Assembly: GCF_000355675.1 (NCBI RefSeq)
Contig: NC_020888.1
Coordinates: 1,027,001 to 1,091,000, forward strand
DNA: 64,000 bases
Origin: Thalassolituus oleivorans MIL-1
GTDB lineage: Bacteria; Pseudomonadota; Gammaproteobacteria; Pseudomonadales; Oceanobacteraceae
Direction: 5' to 3'
Below, in pieces: positions 35,458 to 44,641 of this stretch (its first letter is position 1; the number at the start of each line of letters is the position of its first letter). Below the pieces are notes generated by a model. It had not been told where the DNA came from, ran no database searches, and worked only from the letters and a program-made list of their open reading frames with translations. The position numbers were made by a program, and so were the translations under genes.

Positions 35458-36285
35458 TTATTCTAACAGGCCATCAAGGCCTGAATTGAGATCGGTTGTT
35501 GCTGATAGGTCTTTATAGGCACGAGTAGCGTCTAAACCGATTTTATCAGCTACTGCTAGCGGAAATCCCGATACGATATCCTCTTCTGACAGGCCATTTT
35601 CATGGGAATGTTTCAGATACTTCGCGATATAGATTAATCCAGCTTCCACTGAGTATTCTTCATTTTTTCCAGGCTTATTTTGCCCTGCAATTGCATTTTG
35701 AATAACCTCTGGGAATTTCCAGCGTTTCGCTAATTCTGCGCCAACCTCAGCATAAGAGAAACCAAGCTGGCCGTTTTCTAATTCATGGCGCTTGCTGCCT
35801 CCAATGGATTCAGCGTCATCTAAGTGCTTCGCTTCTTTTGGCATCACCATACGAATAAGTAGGCTACCAATTGAGTGCATCATGCCGCAGGTGAAAGCGG
35901 TTTCTTTATCACAACCCCTGATATATTGAGCTAGCCATTTAGATAAGGCAGCAATGGCAAATGACTCACGCCAGAACGCATTCTGATCGAAACCTTCCAT
36001 CTTAAATGCGCCGGTAACTCCCGACGCAAGCACCATAGTGCGTAAGCGATCAAAGCCCAGCAACATAACGGCATCTTGGGGGTTGGCAATTGTTCTGGAT
36101 ACGCCGTAGTGTGCCGAGTTGGCCATGCGAAGAACTTTAGCCGTTAATGATTGGTCGAGCGCAACTTTGCCGCTGATCGCATCGACGTCAACATCATCAT
36201 CTTGGAAACTTAGGATGAGTTCTTGTACCACACGAGGAATGTGCGGTAGTTGATGAGATTCAGCAAAAATTGAAGCCATATTCAT
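35458..36285 (-). CDS. HDOD domain signalling protein
   Basis: The 275-residue protein is a single HDOD domain: LPHIPRVVQELILSFQDDDV, LTAKVLRMANSAHYGVSRTI (about 50-70), DAVMLLGFDRLRTMVLASGV and a HD-domain-like FTCGMMHSIGSLLIRMV (about 130-147), GFSYAEVGAELAKRW. HDOD proteins take part in signal transduction but lack the full metal-binding HD motif; no partner output domain is fused here. It ends 28 nt from the convergent ATP-grasp gene. Confidence 0.9.
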   Translation of the reverse strand: MNMASIFAESHQLPHIPRVVQELILSFQDDDVDVDAISGKVALDQSLTAKVLRMANSAHYGVSRTIANPQDAVMLLGFDRLRTMVLASGVTGAFKMEGFDQNAFWRESFAIAALSKWLAQYIRGCDKETAFTCGMMHSIGSLLIRMVMPKEAKHLDDAESIGGSKRHELENGQLGFSYAEVGAELAKRWKFPEVIQNAIAGQNKPGKNEEYSVEAGLIYIAKYLKHSHENGLSEEDIVSGFPLAVADKIGLDATRAYKDLSATTDLNSGLDGLLE

Positions 36286-36457
36286 AGTGTTTACTTCCTT
36301 TGGTGTTCACTGAAATAAGCATAGGACAGGATTTAAAAACTGCTTAATTAATCGCTACTAACTCGCTAAGTCTTTGATATTATTGGGACATGTCTAAACA
36401 GGCCGAATTGGTAGTGATTTGCGCCGAGATGGTTACGAAATCTAACAAGGAGCCAAT

Positions 36458-37342
36458 ATGGCACAACCGACAATCGGCTTTATTGGTATGGGCTTGATGG
36501 GCGTTCCTATGACGTTGCGCCTACTGGGTGCAGGGTATGAGGTTCGTGTTTGGAATCGTAGCATCGACAAGTGCGCGGGTGTCGTGTCTGCTGGCGCTAT
36601 TCTTACTGACAAACTTGACGATTTGGTGCGTCATAGTGATATTGTCATGCTTTGCGTTACCGATACGGCGGCGGTGAGCGATATTGTTTTCGGTGAGGCG
36701 GGTGTCGCGAATTCTGCGCGTGCTGGGCAGGTGCTTGTTGACTTCTCAAGCATAGAGCCGCAAGCAACACAAATGATGGCTGAGCGTTTATACACGACCT
36801 CTGGGTGTATTTGGATTGATGCTCCAGTATCGGGTGGTGTTGCTGGGGCTGAGCAGGGTACGCTAGCTATTATGGCGGGTGGACCAGAGGATGTACTTGC
36901 AACTATCCGACCTGTATTAGCACCATTATCACAGCGGGTTACTCGTGTAGGTGATGTAGGGTCAGGTCAGGTAACCAAAATCTGCAATCAGATGCTGGTA
37001 AGCTGCAATGTGCTAGTAATGGCAGAAGTGATGGCTCTGGCTGAAAAAGCGGGAGTCGATGCCGAGCAAATTCCTGTTGCGTTGAAAGGCGGTTTTGCCG
37101 ATTCGATTCCATTGCAATTGACGGGGCCGCGGATGGCCAAGCGCGATTTTGATGAAGTGAAATGGCATGTCAAAACACTGTTAAAAGATCTTGATATGGC
37201 CAACAATTTAGCAAAAATAATGAACAGCTCCGCACCTATGGTTGGTTTAGGTGCGGAGTTAATGCGACTTCATGCGAGTCAGGGAAATGCCGAGCGCGAT
37301 CCCTGCACTCTCGTCTCAATGTATGTGGAGAAACCTGAGTGA
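36458..37342 (+). CDS. Tartronate semialdehyde reductase-like beta-hydroxyacid dehydrogenase
   Basis: The 294-residue protein belongs to the 3-hydroxyisobutyrate/tartronate semialdehyde reductase family. It has the NAD(P) fold FIGMGLMGVPMTLRLL (residues about 8-23), the substrate motif DAPVSGGVAGAEQGTLAIM (about 120-138) and the catalytic lysine in GSGQVTKICNQML (about 167-179). The next gene, overlapping by 4 nt, is a hydroxypyruvate isomerase, which points to glyoxylate/hydroxypyruvate metabolism (GlxR) rather than valine degradation. No glyoxylate carboligase is linked here. Confidence 0.88.
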   Translation: MAQPTIGFIGMGLMGVPMTLRLLGAGYEVRVWNRSIDKCAGVVSAGAILTDKLDDLVRHSDIVMLCVTDTAAVSDIVFGEAGVANSARAGQVLVDFSSIEPQATQMMAERLYTTSGCIWIDAPVSGGVAGAEQGTLAIMAGGPEDVLATIRPVLAPLSQRVTRVGDVGSGQVTKICNQMLVSCNVLVMAEVMALAEKAGVDAEQIPVALKGGFADSIPLQLTGPRMAKRDFDEVKWHVKTLLKDLDMANNLAKIMNSSAPMVGLGAELMRLHASQGNAERDPCTLVSMYVEKPE

Positions 37343-38130
37343 AACTCACTGCGAATTTATCGCTGCTATACACAGAATTACCGTTTTTAAGTCGCTTCGC
37401 AGCGGCACGTAAAGATGGTTTTGATGCGGTTGAAATTCAATTTCCCTACGACACGCCGATAGCCGATATCCAGCGCGCATTGGTCGAATCGAATTTACGT
37501 TGTGTTCTTATCAATGTCTCTGCTGGCGATTTAATGGCTGGTGGCGAAGGCTTAGCGGCCATTCCTGGTAAAACTGCAGAATTTGCAGCCGCATTAGTCG
37601 AGTGCCAAGCTTATGCGCGTGCCTTAAAAGTTAAATGTGTGAATGTATTGCCGGGTCGTTGTTTTGATGCAAACAAACGCGCTAGTTATTTAGCGACGTT
37701 TCAAAACAACTTGTTAGAAACCGCACGTCATCTGGCTCCTTTTGGAATCATCACGACCTTTGAAGCAATTAATACGCAGGATATGCCAGATTTTTTGATA
37801 TCGACAGGTGAGCAAATGCTGCGTGTTTTAGAGGAGGTTAATCACCCTTCGATTAAGATGCAGTTCGATATTTATCACATGGCAGTGATGGGGGAAAATA
37901 TTCCAACCTTCATTAAGCACTATGCCACTGATATCGGTCATATTCAGTTTGCTGACACGCCGGGACGTCACGAGCCGGGTACAGGAAATTTAGATTTTAA
38001 TGAGATTTTTTGTGCGATTGAAGAGTCGGAATATGATGGCTGGATAGGTGCAGAGTACCGTCCGAGTCGCCCAAATACATCGGTAACCATGGCTTGGAAG
38101 AAAAAATTGCCAGCACTAGAGTGCGTTTAA
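37339..38130 (+). CDS. hyi: Hydroxypyruvate isomerase-like TIM barrel protein
   Basis: Hyi interconverts hydroxypyruvate and tartronate semialdehyde, the substrate of the upstream reductase. The 263-residue protein starts at a GTG in a GTGA overlap. It has the AP-endonuclease-like TIM barrel motifs FDAVEIQFPYDTP (about 29-41), FEAINTQDMPDFLI (about 139-152), MQFDIYHMAVMGEN (about 171-184), HIQFADTPGRHEPGTGN (about 207-223) and WIGAEYRPSR. The metal-binding Glu/Asp/His/Glu set fits these motifs. It converges with and overlaps the DUF1289 gene by 4 nt. Confidence 0.92.
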   Translation: MKLTANLSLLYTELPFLSRFAAARKDGFDAVEIQFPYDTPIADIQRALVESNLRCVLINVSAGDLMAGGEGLAAIPGKTAEFAAALVECQAYARALKVKCVNVLPGRCFDANKRASYLATFQNNLLETARHLAPFGIITTFEAINTQDMPDFLISTGEQMLRVLEEVNHPSIKMQFDIYHMAVMGENIPTFIKHYATDIGHIQFADTPGRHEPGTGNLDFNEIFCAIEESEYDGWIGAEYRPSRPNTSVTMAWKKKLPALECV

Positions 38131-38657
38131 GAAAACATATCTAGCTGGTCGCTATCGGGTGGTTGGCTAGTGCTATTGCGTTGAGTTTTTGCTGGTTTCT
38201 CAGCTTTTTTGTCATCAGAGGTGGTCGACTCTTTTTGGGGGGTAGCGTCTACAGAGTCGGCAAATAGTGAGTTCGAAGAAGATTCCTCTACCTCTGTTTC
38301 TACCGTTATTTCTTCTACGTTTTCTGGCACTGTATTTTTATCATCTATTAATACGCTGGTAGCTGCATCGGGCTTATCTTCTACGAGTGTTAACTCGGTA
38401 GGCGGCGTAAATAGATCAAATTGCGGGATCTCTAATTCTTCTTCTTCGACATCAATTGCATTGCGAGAGGCAATAATCTTTTGGCGGCGCTTTTCGCAGT
38501 TATTAATGATGAGTTGTTGCTGATAAGCAGTAAATTCAAGCCAGTGAAAACGCTCTGTGCGATTGCGTAGACAGCCTTTGCAGTAGCCACGATTATTCAC
38601 TTCGCAAATACCTTGGCAAGGACTTGGAATTGAGAATAGTTCGCCCTGATCAATCAT
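38127..38657 (-). CDS. DUF1289 protein with long acidic tail
   Basis: The 176-residue protein begins with a DUF1289 zinc-ribbon-like domain: SPCQGICEVNNRGYCKGCLR (about 12-31, four Cys) followed by RTERFHWLEFTAYQQQLIINNC. The C-terminal 110 residues are rich in Glu, Asp, Ser and Thr and look disordered, ending in PPDSDQLDMFS. Typical DUF1289 proteins are only about 60-80 residues long, so the tail is an extension. Function unknown. It overlaps the hyi 3' end by 4 nt on the opposite strand. Confidence 0.85.
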   Translation of the reverse strand: MIDQGELFSIPSPCQGICEVNNRGYCKGCLRNRTERFHWLEFTAYQQQLIINNCEKRRQKIIASRNAIDVEEEELEIPQFDLFTPPTELTLVEDKPDAATSVLIDDKNTVPENVEEITVETEVEESSSNSLFADSVDATPQKESTTSDDKKAEKPAKTQRNSTSQPPDSDQLDMFS

Positions 38658-38772
38658 AAGACAAAGATCGGCAGTGGCTGTTATTCAGCATGAGTATTTC
38701 AAACGAATGGTCGACTACAACTGTGAAGAACAGAGAATCAGACATAAGGATAACCGGGGAGGGGGTCGGCGT

Positions 38773-38821
38773 CCGGCGAGAAGAATCTCGCCGGTCAACA
38801 CAACGTAGTCCGAAGACTACG
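38773..38821 (-). terminator. Two stem-loops behind the cold-shock gene
   Basis: A CGTAGTC/GACTACG stem capped by TTCG on the minus strand (38804-38821) and a perfect CCGGCGAGA/TCTCGCCGG stem (38773-38794) follow the csp stop codon by 12 nt. Neither has a U tract. They probably mark the mRNA 3' end or a stability element. Confidence 0.5.
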
Positions 38822-38833
38822 CAGCTTCAACAA

Positions 38834-39043
38834 TTACTGTGGAGTAACGTTTTCAGCTTGTGGGCCTTTTTGACCCTGAGTAACTTCCATAGTTACTTTC
38901 TGACCTTCGTGCAAAGTCTTACGGCCTGAACCGTTGATTGCACTGTGGTGTACGAATACGTCTTTACCAGATTCTTGCTCGATGAAACCGAAACCTTTCT
39001 CATCGTTGAACCACTTAACGGTGCCTTGAACTGTATTAGCCAT
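38834..39043 (-). CDS. CspA-family cold-shock protein
   Basis: A 69-residue OB-fold protein with RNP1 KGFGFIE (about 15-21) and RNP2 DVFVHHSAI (about 27-35), typical of single-strand nucleic acid chaperones in this family. GGAAAGAAAA precedes the ATG. The gene has a long leader before it (about 180 nt if the promoter at 39229-39255 is real), as is usual for cold-inducible csp genes. Which CspA paralogue it matches cannot be told by eye. Confidence 0.95.
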   Translation of the reverse strand: MANTVQGTVKWFNDEKGFGFIEQESGKDVFVHHSAINGSGRKTLHEGQKVTMEVTQGQKGPQAENVTPQ

Positions 39044-39200
39044 TTTTCTTTCCTAAATATATTGCGGTGGCCGAAGCCTACCTCTTGCTTTTTCAAATGG
39101 CATTACATCGATACTGGCCCAGCCTAACTGGGAATACTTGAATAATGCCGTTGTTCGACCAGTATCTTGCATATGTTCAATATGTAGCACTCGCCAATCT

Positions 39201-39219
39201 GTTGATGCAGTACATCAAC
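39201..39219. repeat. 19-bp palindrome near the csp transcription start
   Basis: GTTGATG-N5-CATCAAC, a perfect 7-5-7 palindrome, just downstream of the proposed csp -10 box. It could be an operator or a hairpin at the start of the csp mRNA leader. Confidence 0.6.
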
Positions 39220-39228
39220 GCGACTAAT

Positions 39229-39255
39229 AGTATATCAACTGTGCAGGACTACCAA
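39229..39255 (-). promoter_or_regulatory. Possible csp promoter
   Basis: On the minus strand TTGGTA (39255-39250) and TATACT (39234-39229) are spaced by 15 nt, which is short. A start near 39222 would give a leader of about 178 nt. The rest of 39044-39495 holds only the leader, the palindrome and the terminator for the next gene. Confidence 0.35.
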
Positions 39256-39450
39256 GCATCATTATCAGGTTTCGGCAATTAATTTGAATAACAAGTTTGT
39301 AAATGGCCCGAATTTGCAATAAATAGACAGGTGAAACCTAGGGGAAGCGCCCTGTAAGTCCCGCCGCAGCTCAATACTTGATCTGTAAGCGGGTGAATTG
39401 GGGATGTTGGAAAAGTTCGATGGCGATTACTAACTATTTAGCGCCAAGTA

Positions 39451-39476
39451 AAAAAATAGCGCTCGTAAGCGCTATT
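39451..39476 (-). terminator. Intrinsic terminator of the BASS-DUF1439 pair
   Basis: AATAGCGCT/AGCGCTATT stem with a 4-nt loop and a T run on the minus strand, 19 nt after the DUF1439 stop codon. Confidence 0.9.
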
Positions 39477-39495
39477 CATGCAGCAGGAGAGACGT

Positions 39496-40017
39496 TTAGA
39501 ACGGGCTTAACGTTAAAATAACCTCGTCTTTCTCAATGGTGAGGTCCTTTAGCATCATCTTCGCCATCACTTGTGTCGCATCGCTATCTGACAAGGTGTA
39601 GACCGGCCGATCTTTCAGCGCCGGTTCAATGGAATGTTGAGCGAGAGTTATTACTTGAGGCTTTAGTTGCGGCGACATACCTTCTACCTGCATATCAATG
39701 ATGACAGGATTATCGATATAGAAGCTGTGATCTTCTGTCTTATAGCGAATGTCGCCTTCAAACACTAACGTACCGCTGGATTGTAAGCCGATGCTCAGCA
39801 TTACCTTGGCATCAGTCGTGACACGAACTCGATTGCCCTCAGGTAACAAATCGACCAAAGCGTTGTTGATGGTCAAATTAACAAAAGACTTAGCTTGCTG
39901 CCACGGCATGCGCGCGTTGAGCTGTTCTTGTAGCTGAGCTTCGGTAATACGCATGTCATAGGCATACGCCTGCAAAGACATTAATAGAACTATGAAACTG
40001 AGTAGTATTTTTGTCAT
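39496..40017 (-). CDS. DUF1439 (YceB-like) periplasmic protein
   Basis: The 173-residue product has a signal peptide (MTKILLSFIVLLMSLQAYAY, cleaved near residue 19) without a lipobox. Its body resembles the DUF1439/YceB family (ITEAQLQEQLNARMPW; SSGTLVFEGDIRYKTEDHSFYI; IMQVEGMSPQL-like segments; a C terminus ending LSPF). YceB of E. coli is a lipoprotein of unknown role, so the missing Cys is a difference. It overlaps the upstream BASS transporter by 4 nt. Confidence 0.78.
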   Translation of the reverse strand: MTKILLSFIVLLMSLQAYAYDMRITEAQLQEQLNARMPWQQAKSFVNLTINNALVDLLPEGNRVRVTTDAKVMLSIGLQSSGTLVFEGDIRYKTEDHSFYIDNPVIIDMQVEGMSPQLKPQVITLAQHSIEPALKDRPVYTLSDSDATQVMAKMMLKDLTIEKDEVILTLSPF

Positions 40018-40982
40018 TCTTGCTTCTCCATCGTTATTTTTATGGCTTGGTGCGACGCAACTTGGCGCTTAATCGTTTTTTGGGTTTGCCAGCGGAAGTA
40101 GGCGGCGAGCAATGCACCGCTCACATTGTGCCAAACACTGAACAAGGCACCGGGTAATGCCGCCACTGGTGTATAGAACTTGAGTGCCAAGGCAACGGCC
40201 AGTCCTGAGTTCTGCATGCCTACTTCGATCGCTATTGTGCGGGCCTGCACTTCAGTATGACCGTTCCAGCGAGCAATTGCATAACCGCCAGCAAGTCCCA
40301 GTAAGTTATGAAGTATGACCGCAGCTAACACGGAGGTTCCTACGGTTGCAATCTCATCGGCATTCAGTGAGACGATAATGGCAATGATGAGCAGGATGAT
40401 AGCGCTGGCAATATCCGCAAGATGGTTATGCAATTTCGCGCGAACTTGCGGTAAATATTGGTTAAGAAATAAACCTGCCGCAATCGGTAAGATGACCATT
40501 TGGCCGATGCTCGCGAGCATACCTAGGCTATCAACGGTTATGCCGCTGCGGGCGTAAAACCAAACCAGCCAAGGCGTCAGAAATAAACCCCATAAGGTTG
40601 ACGCTAGGGTCATGCTGATGGAAAGGGCAACGTCGCCTCCGGCAAGGTAGGTCATTACATTGGAGGCGGTGCCACCAGCACAGGCACCGACTAAGATCAT
40701 GCCGATGGCCAGTTCATCTGGCAGGTTGAATGCCCACGCCAGAGCCCAAGCGATAAGGGGCATTAAGGTAAATTGCAGTAGAATTCCTAATGCTACCGGC
40801 TCTGGTTTTTTCCAAATACGTCGAAAATCTTGCCAGCGAAGCGTTAACCCCATACAGAACATAACGGCAGTTAATAGTGGGGTAATCGCGCTTTTCCAAT
40901 CGAGTAGTGGTTCCGGATCGTGCCAAGCTAATAGGCTGACAGCGACGGCGAGAAATGGGAAAAAGCGGTTGATAGGAAACAT
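40014..40982 (-). CDS. Bile acid:sodium symporter (BASS) family transporter
   Basis: The 322-residue membrane protein has about ten helices. Family motifs include TAVMFCMGLTLRWQDFRRIW, LVGACAGGTASNVMTYLAGGDVALS (about 120-145, the sodium-site region) and EVGMQNSGLAVALALKFY (about 255-273). The frame is open to 41033, but GGAGG 7 nt before the ATG at 40982 fixes the start. BASS members move organic acids, pantothenate, arsenite or bile acids; the substrate cannot be predicted. It is translationally coupled to the DUF1439 gene. Confidence 0.88.
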   Translation of the reverse strand: MFPINRFFPFLAVAVSLLAWHDPEPLLDWKSAITPLLTAVMFCMGLTLRWQDFRRIWKKPEPVALGILLQFTLMPLIAWALAWAFNLPDELAIGMILVGACAGGTASNVMTYLAGGDVALSISMTLASTLWGLFLTPWLVWFYARSGITVDSLGMLASIGQMVILPIAAGLFLNQYLPQVRAKLHNHLADIASAIILLIIAIIVSLNADEIATVGTSVLAAVILHNLLGLAGGYAIARWNGHTEVQARTIAIEVGMQNSGLAVALALKFYTPVAALPGALFSVWHNVSGALLAAYFRWQTQKTIKRQVASHQAIKITMEKQE

Positions 40983-41154
40983 GGCAATCCTCCGGTTGAT
41001 AGGCCTTATAACGACTTTACTGGCGAGCTGCAAGACGGATTGCTGTCGCAGAGTGATTTAGCCGAGGATCAATAGATGACGATTTCATCTTATCGCTAGG
41101 ACTGTATCACGGGATCGCGTAGCATTTTCGCAAGATCAAAATTAAGGTGGTTGT

Positions 41155-41766
41155 ATGCAGTTTCAATTTTCCGAACTAACGCCAAATGAACGTTATCATC
41201 TGATGGTGCAATCAGTTTTGCCGAGACCGATTGCTTGGATATTAACAGTTAACGATGATGGCTCGCACAACTTAGCTCCATATTCGTTCTTTGCACCTGT
41301 TTGCGCTAATCCACCGACAATGGTGGTATCTATCGGGCAAAAGCAACCGGGAGAAGACAAAGATACTTTCCGCAATTTGCAGCGTGATGGACGTTGTGTG
41401 GTTCACATCGCCTCGGTGGATTGGTTGGAAGCCTTGAATGCTAGTTCTGCAACTTTGGCTAAAAATGAGAGTGAAGTCAGTATGGGCAATGTTCCATTAT
41501 TGACGGATAGTGATGGCGGTTTGCCGCATATTGATGGTGCTCCAGTTGCTTACTACTGTCGTTTGCAGCAAGTGACTGATTTAGGACCAGCGCCGCAGCA
41601 TATTGTCTTTTTAGAGATTGATAAGCTGATTGTTGCCGAAGGGGTCGATTATGTGAAAGGCGGCAGTACTCGTCTTTCTGCGGCGGCGATTAATCCTCTT
41701 GCTCGTCTAGGTGGCTCTGAATATGCCGCGTTGGGCGATATCATTTCATTGGCGAGACCTGAATAG
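41155..41766 (+). CDS. Flavin reductase-like (FMN split barrel) protein
   Basis: The 203-residue protein has the flavin reductase-like fold with VLPRPIAWILTVNDDGSHNLAPYSFF (about residues 22-47, the flavin-binding segment), ANPPTMVVSIGQK and HIVFLEIDKLIVAEGVDYV. It is related to flavoredoxin and DIM6/NTAB-type proteins. The substrate is unknown. Its terminator is shared with the convergent feoB. Confidence 0.88.
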   Translation: MQFQFSELTPNERYHLMVQSVLPRPIAWILTVNDDGSHNLAPYSFFAPVCANPPTMVVSIGQKQPGEDKDTFRNLQRDGRCVVHIASVDWLEALNASSATLAKNESEVSMGNVPLLTDSDGGLPHIDGAPVAYYCRLQQVTDLGPAPQHIVFLEIDKLIVAEGVDYVKGGSTRLSAAAINPLARLGGSEYAALGDIISLARPE

Positions 41767-41788
41767 ACGCGACCAGAACAGCAACCAC

Positions 41789-41818
41789 AAAAAAGGCGAT
41801 CTTTAGATCGCCTTTTTT
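41789..41818. terminator. Bidirectional terminator between flavin reductase and feoB
   Basis: GGCGATC/GATCGCC stem with TTTA loop, A run before and T run after, 22 nt beyond the flavin reductase stop and 24 nt beyond the feoB stop. It can work on both strands. Confidence 0.92.
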
Positions 41819-41842
41819 GTATTGGTTTCTTCCTTGCTAGCA

Positions 41843-44140
41843 TTAGCCAATGTTCACCAACGGAATCATGCGAGCATCTCGTTTGGCTCCGTAGCGACGC
41901 ATTTGCCAGAGACACAGACCGATGAAAGCAGAGCATCCACTTATCCAGCTGATGGATGTTACTGGTGTTTCAAAAATACGGCCTAACTGGTAAATAATAA
42001 CGGCAGTTGTATAGGCTAAACCTGTACTCCAACCTGCTACGAATAGCATCCAGCGCATACCTGATTCACGCACCATGGCACCCAAGGTGGCGACACAAGG
42101 CGTGTATAGCAATACAAATACTAAATACGAGAAGGCGGCTAGTTGGCTGCCAAATAGTGTATCCATTGCGGTGAAGGTTGTGTCTTTAACGCCTTGCTCT
42201 GCACCTTGATCAGCCCCAACTAATGACAGGCCTAATGGATCAAGCAGGTTGTCAGCTATACCGGCTAAGTTATCCGGAATGGTTTGTAATGCTTCGAGCA
42301 GACCCGCTTGCAGGTCGAATTCTCCTTTGTCACCGGATTCTGGCGTGTACAAAGCGTCGAGTGTACCAACAACAGCTTCCTTGGCGAATATACCGGTGAT
42401 AATGCCAACGGTCGCAGGCCAATTGTCGGCTTGTACGCCTAATGGACTCAGAACAGGAGTAATGACTTTAGCGATACCTGAAAGAATCGATTTGTCATTG
42501 TTTTCGTTGCCGAACGAGCCATCGCTACCGATGGAATTTAAGAAGCTAAGAACGGTGACGACCACGATAATGGTTTTACCTGCACGTAGGCAAAACGATT
42601 TTAAGCGCTCCCATGTTTTTAGCAAAACGCCTTTGACGGTCGGAATGTGGTAGGCCGGCAGCTCCATAACAAAAGGCGTTAATTCGGGTTTGAATAAGGT
42701 ATTTTTCAGCGCTAAGCCTGTTAACAGGGCCATGGCGATACCGAGAAAATAGAGACTGAAAACAATCGTTGCGCCATTCTCAGTAAAAAAGGCTGCGGCA
42801 AAAAGCGCGTATACCGATAACCGTGCTCCGCACGACATGAAAGGTGCCATGGCGATGGTAAGTAAGCGGTCTTTTTCGGTATCCATAGTGCGGGCTGCCA
42901 TGACCGCAGGTACGTTACAGCCGAAGCCGACAATTAACGGCACAAACGACTTGCCGGGCAAGCCAACAGCGCGCATTAAGCGATCCATCACAAATGCAGC
43001 ACGCCCCATGTAGCCAGAGTCTTCGATAATGGAAAGGAAAAGGTATAAGCCGCCGATGACTGGGATAAAGGTCGCGACTAGTTGAATACCACCGCCTAAG
43101 CCATCGGCTAATAGGGTAGTTAACCAACCGGGAGTACCGATAGCTTCAAGTACGTAATGAGTACCATCGACAAATACAGTGCCGAATGCGATATCGAAGA
43201 AATCAATAAATGCTCCGCCCAAGTTAATCGCGAAGGTAAACATTAAGTACATGATGAAGAAGAAAAACGGTATGCCCAACCAGCGGTTGAGAACCCAGTC
43301 ATCAATGCGCTCAGATAGAGAACGACCAAAGCTATTAACGGTTAATACTTGCTGCAAAATACGTTCAATGGCGCGGTATCGTCCATTAGCGACGAGCACG
43401 TCAATTGGTTGCTTGTGTGCATTTTCGAGCTGTTTGCGTAGTACTTCCGCTTGCGCTTCGACTTGGTCGCGACGATCTTGAGGAAGATCCTTCATCGCGT
43501 AAATATCTTGTTCTAATACACGGGTCGCTGTCCAAAATGCGTTGGGAACAGTGCCTTGCAAGGAATCTTTTAATTGATGAACCGCCCTATCTAGATCTTT
43601 ATCTGGTCGAATCATTGGCGTTGCGACAGTCGCATGGCCCAGTTGATGACCTAATACGCGGCAAAGCTCTGCAATGCCGACGCCCGTCGATGCTACGATG
43701 GGTACAACCGGTACACCCAGCTCTTCGGCTAAGCGCTGACAATCAACATGAATACCTTCGCGTTCAGCAACGTCGATCATATTGACTGCGCAAATTACCG
43801 GAATGCCCATATCCAAGAGTTGTGACGTCAGGAAGAGGTTTCGGTGTAAATTGCTCGCGTCGAGGATATTCACTATCAGCTGTGCTTCGCCACTTAGGGC
43901 GAATTCACGAGCGATTTTTTCATCTACGGATAGCTCATCATCGTGGCTATCTAACGCATAAGTACCAGGAAGGTCGACCAGTAGGTGTGCTTCACCGCGC
44001 AGGGTGATGATGCCTTCTTTGCGGTCAACGGTTACACCAGGCCAGTTACCAACCTTTTGCTTAGAGCCGGTTAGTTCATTAAATAAGGTCGTCTTACCGC
44101 AATTTGGATTGCCGATAACGCCGATAACCGCTCTTTTCAT
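41843..44140 (-). CDS. feoB: Ferrous iron transporter FeoB
   Basis: FeoB imports Fe2+ across the inner membrane with an N-terminal GTPase. The 765-residue protein has G1 GNPNCGKTT (about residues 10-18), G3 DLPGTY (about 57-62), G4 NMID (about 120), a helical domain, and the membrane part with two Gate motifs containing Cys (GFGCNVPAVMAARTM about 408-422; LYTPCVATLGAMVRE about 688-702). Length is normal. It follows feoA with a 4-nt overlap; no feoC is visible. A Fur box lies upstream. Confidence 0.98.
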   Translation of the reverse strand: MKRAVIGVIGNPNCGKTTLFNELTGSKQKVGNWPGVTVDRKEGIITLRGEAHLLVDLPGTYALDSHDDELSVDEKIAREFALSGEAQLIVNILDASNLHRNLFLTSQLLDMGIPVICAVNMIDVAEREGIHVDCQRLAEELGVPVVPIVASTGVGIAELCRVLGHQLGHATVATPMIRPDKDLDRAVHQLKDSLQGTVPNAFWTATRVLEQDIYAMKDLPQDRRDQVEAQAEVLRKQLENAHKQPIDVLVANGRYRAIERILQQVLTVNSFGRSLSERIDDWVLNRWLGIPFFFFIMYLMFTFAINLGGAFIDFFDIAFGTVFVDGTHYVLEAIGTPGWLTTLLADGLGGGIQLVATFIPVIGGLYLFLSIIEDSGYMGRAAFVMDRLMRAVGLPGKSFVPLIVGFGCNVPAVMAARTMDTEKDRLLTIAMAPFMSCGARLSVYALFAAAFFTENGATIVFSLYFLGIAMALLTGLALKNTLFKPELTPFVMELPAYHIPTVKGVLLKTWERLKSFCLRAGKTIIVVVTVLSFLNSIGSDGSFGNENNDKSILSGIAKVITPVLSPLGVQADNWPATVGIITGIFAKEAVVGTLDALYTPESGDKGEFDLQAGLLEALQTIPDNLAGIADNLLDPLGLSLVGADQGAEQGVKDTTFTAMDTLFGSQLAAFSYLVFVLLYTPCVATLGAMVRESGMRWMLFVAGWSTGLAYTTAVIIYQLGRIFETPVTSISWISGCSAFIGLCLWQMRRYGAKRDARMIPLVNIG

Positions 44141-44376
44141 GCTTCCAGCTCCACATAAATAATAGCGGCCTCTAGCTTGCGTAAGCTAACGGATGCTCCG
44201 CGCAGTTGGATTTGCATAGGATCTCCCAATGGTGCCAGACGACGAATTTCAACGACCGCTCCGGGCATTAAACCTAATGCCAGCAGCTTACGGCGGAAAT
44301 GAGATTCTGTTTTAGCAAAGCCGATGATTTTAGCGCGACTGCCAACTGCCATTTGATCGAGGGTTTCGGGTGTCAT
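44137..44376 (-). CDS. feoA: Ferrous iron transport protein FeoA
   Basis: The 79-residue SH3-like protein has the family segments VGSRAKIIGFAKTESHFRRKLLALGLMPGAVVEIRRLAPLGDP-type (residues 11-53) and ends AAIIYVELEA. It works with FeoB, which it precedes with a 4-nt overlap. The 19-bp Fur-type palindrome starts 45 nt upstream of its ATG. Confidence 0.95.
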   Translation of the reverse strand: MTPETLDQMAVGSRAKIIGFAKTESHFRRKLLALGLMPGAVVEIRRLAPLGDPMQIQLRGASVSLRKLEAAIIYVELEA

Positions 44377-44421
44377 AATTATCCAGCTTAGATGTCACGA
44401 TGGAGCAACGAAAACTACACA

Positions 44422-44440
44422 AATGATAATCCTTATCATT
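44422..44440 (-). promoter_or_regulatory. Fur box upstream of feoAB
   Basis: AATGATAA-TCC-TTATCATT, a perfect 8-3-8 palindrome very close to the Fur consensus, 45 nt upstream of feoA. Iron repression of feoAB is expected. It could also touch the divergent mvaT-like gene. Confidence 0.85.
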
Positions 44441-44641
44441 CAAGAGTGCAAGGAATCCCTAGAGACTCTAAGGACACTCTGATTCGAAAACGCGTTAGGT
44501 ATATAAACCCTTACTCAAATCCACAATATATATGTTGCTATATTCGATATTGACAAAAAATCGCTAAATTTCTAAATGGTTTGTTTGCAGTCGCCTATTA
44601 ATTGTTTAATATTGGCGTCCCGATCATATATCTCGATATTG

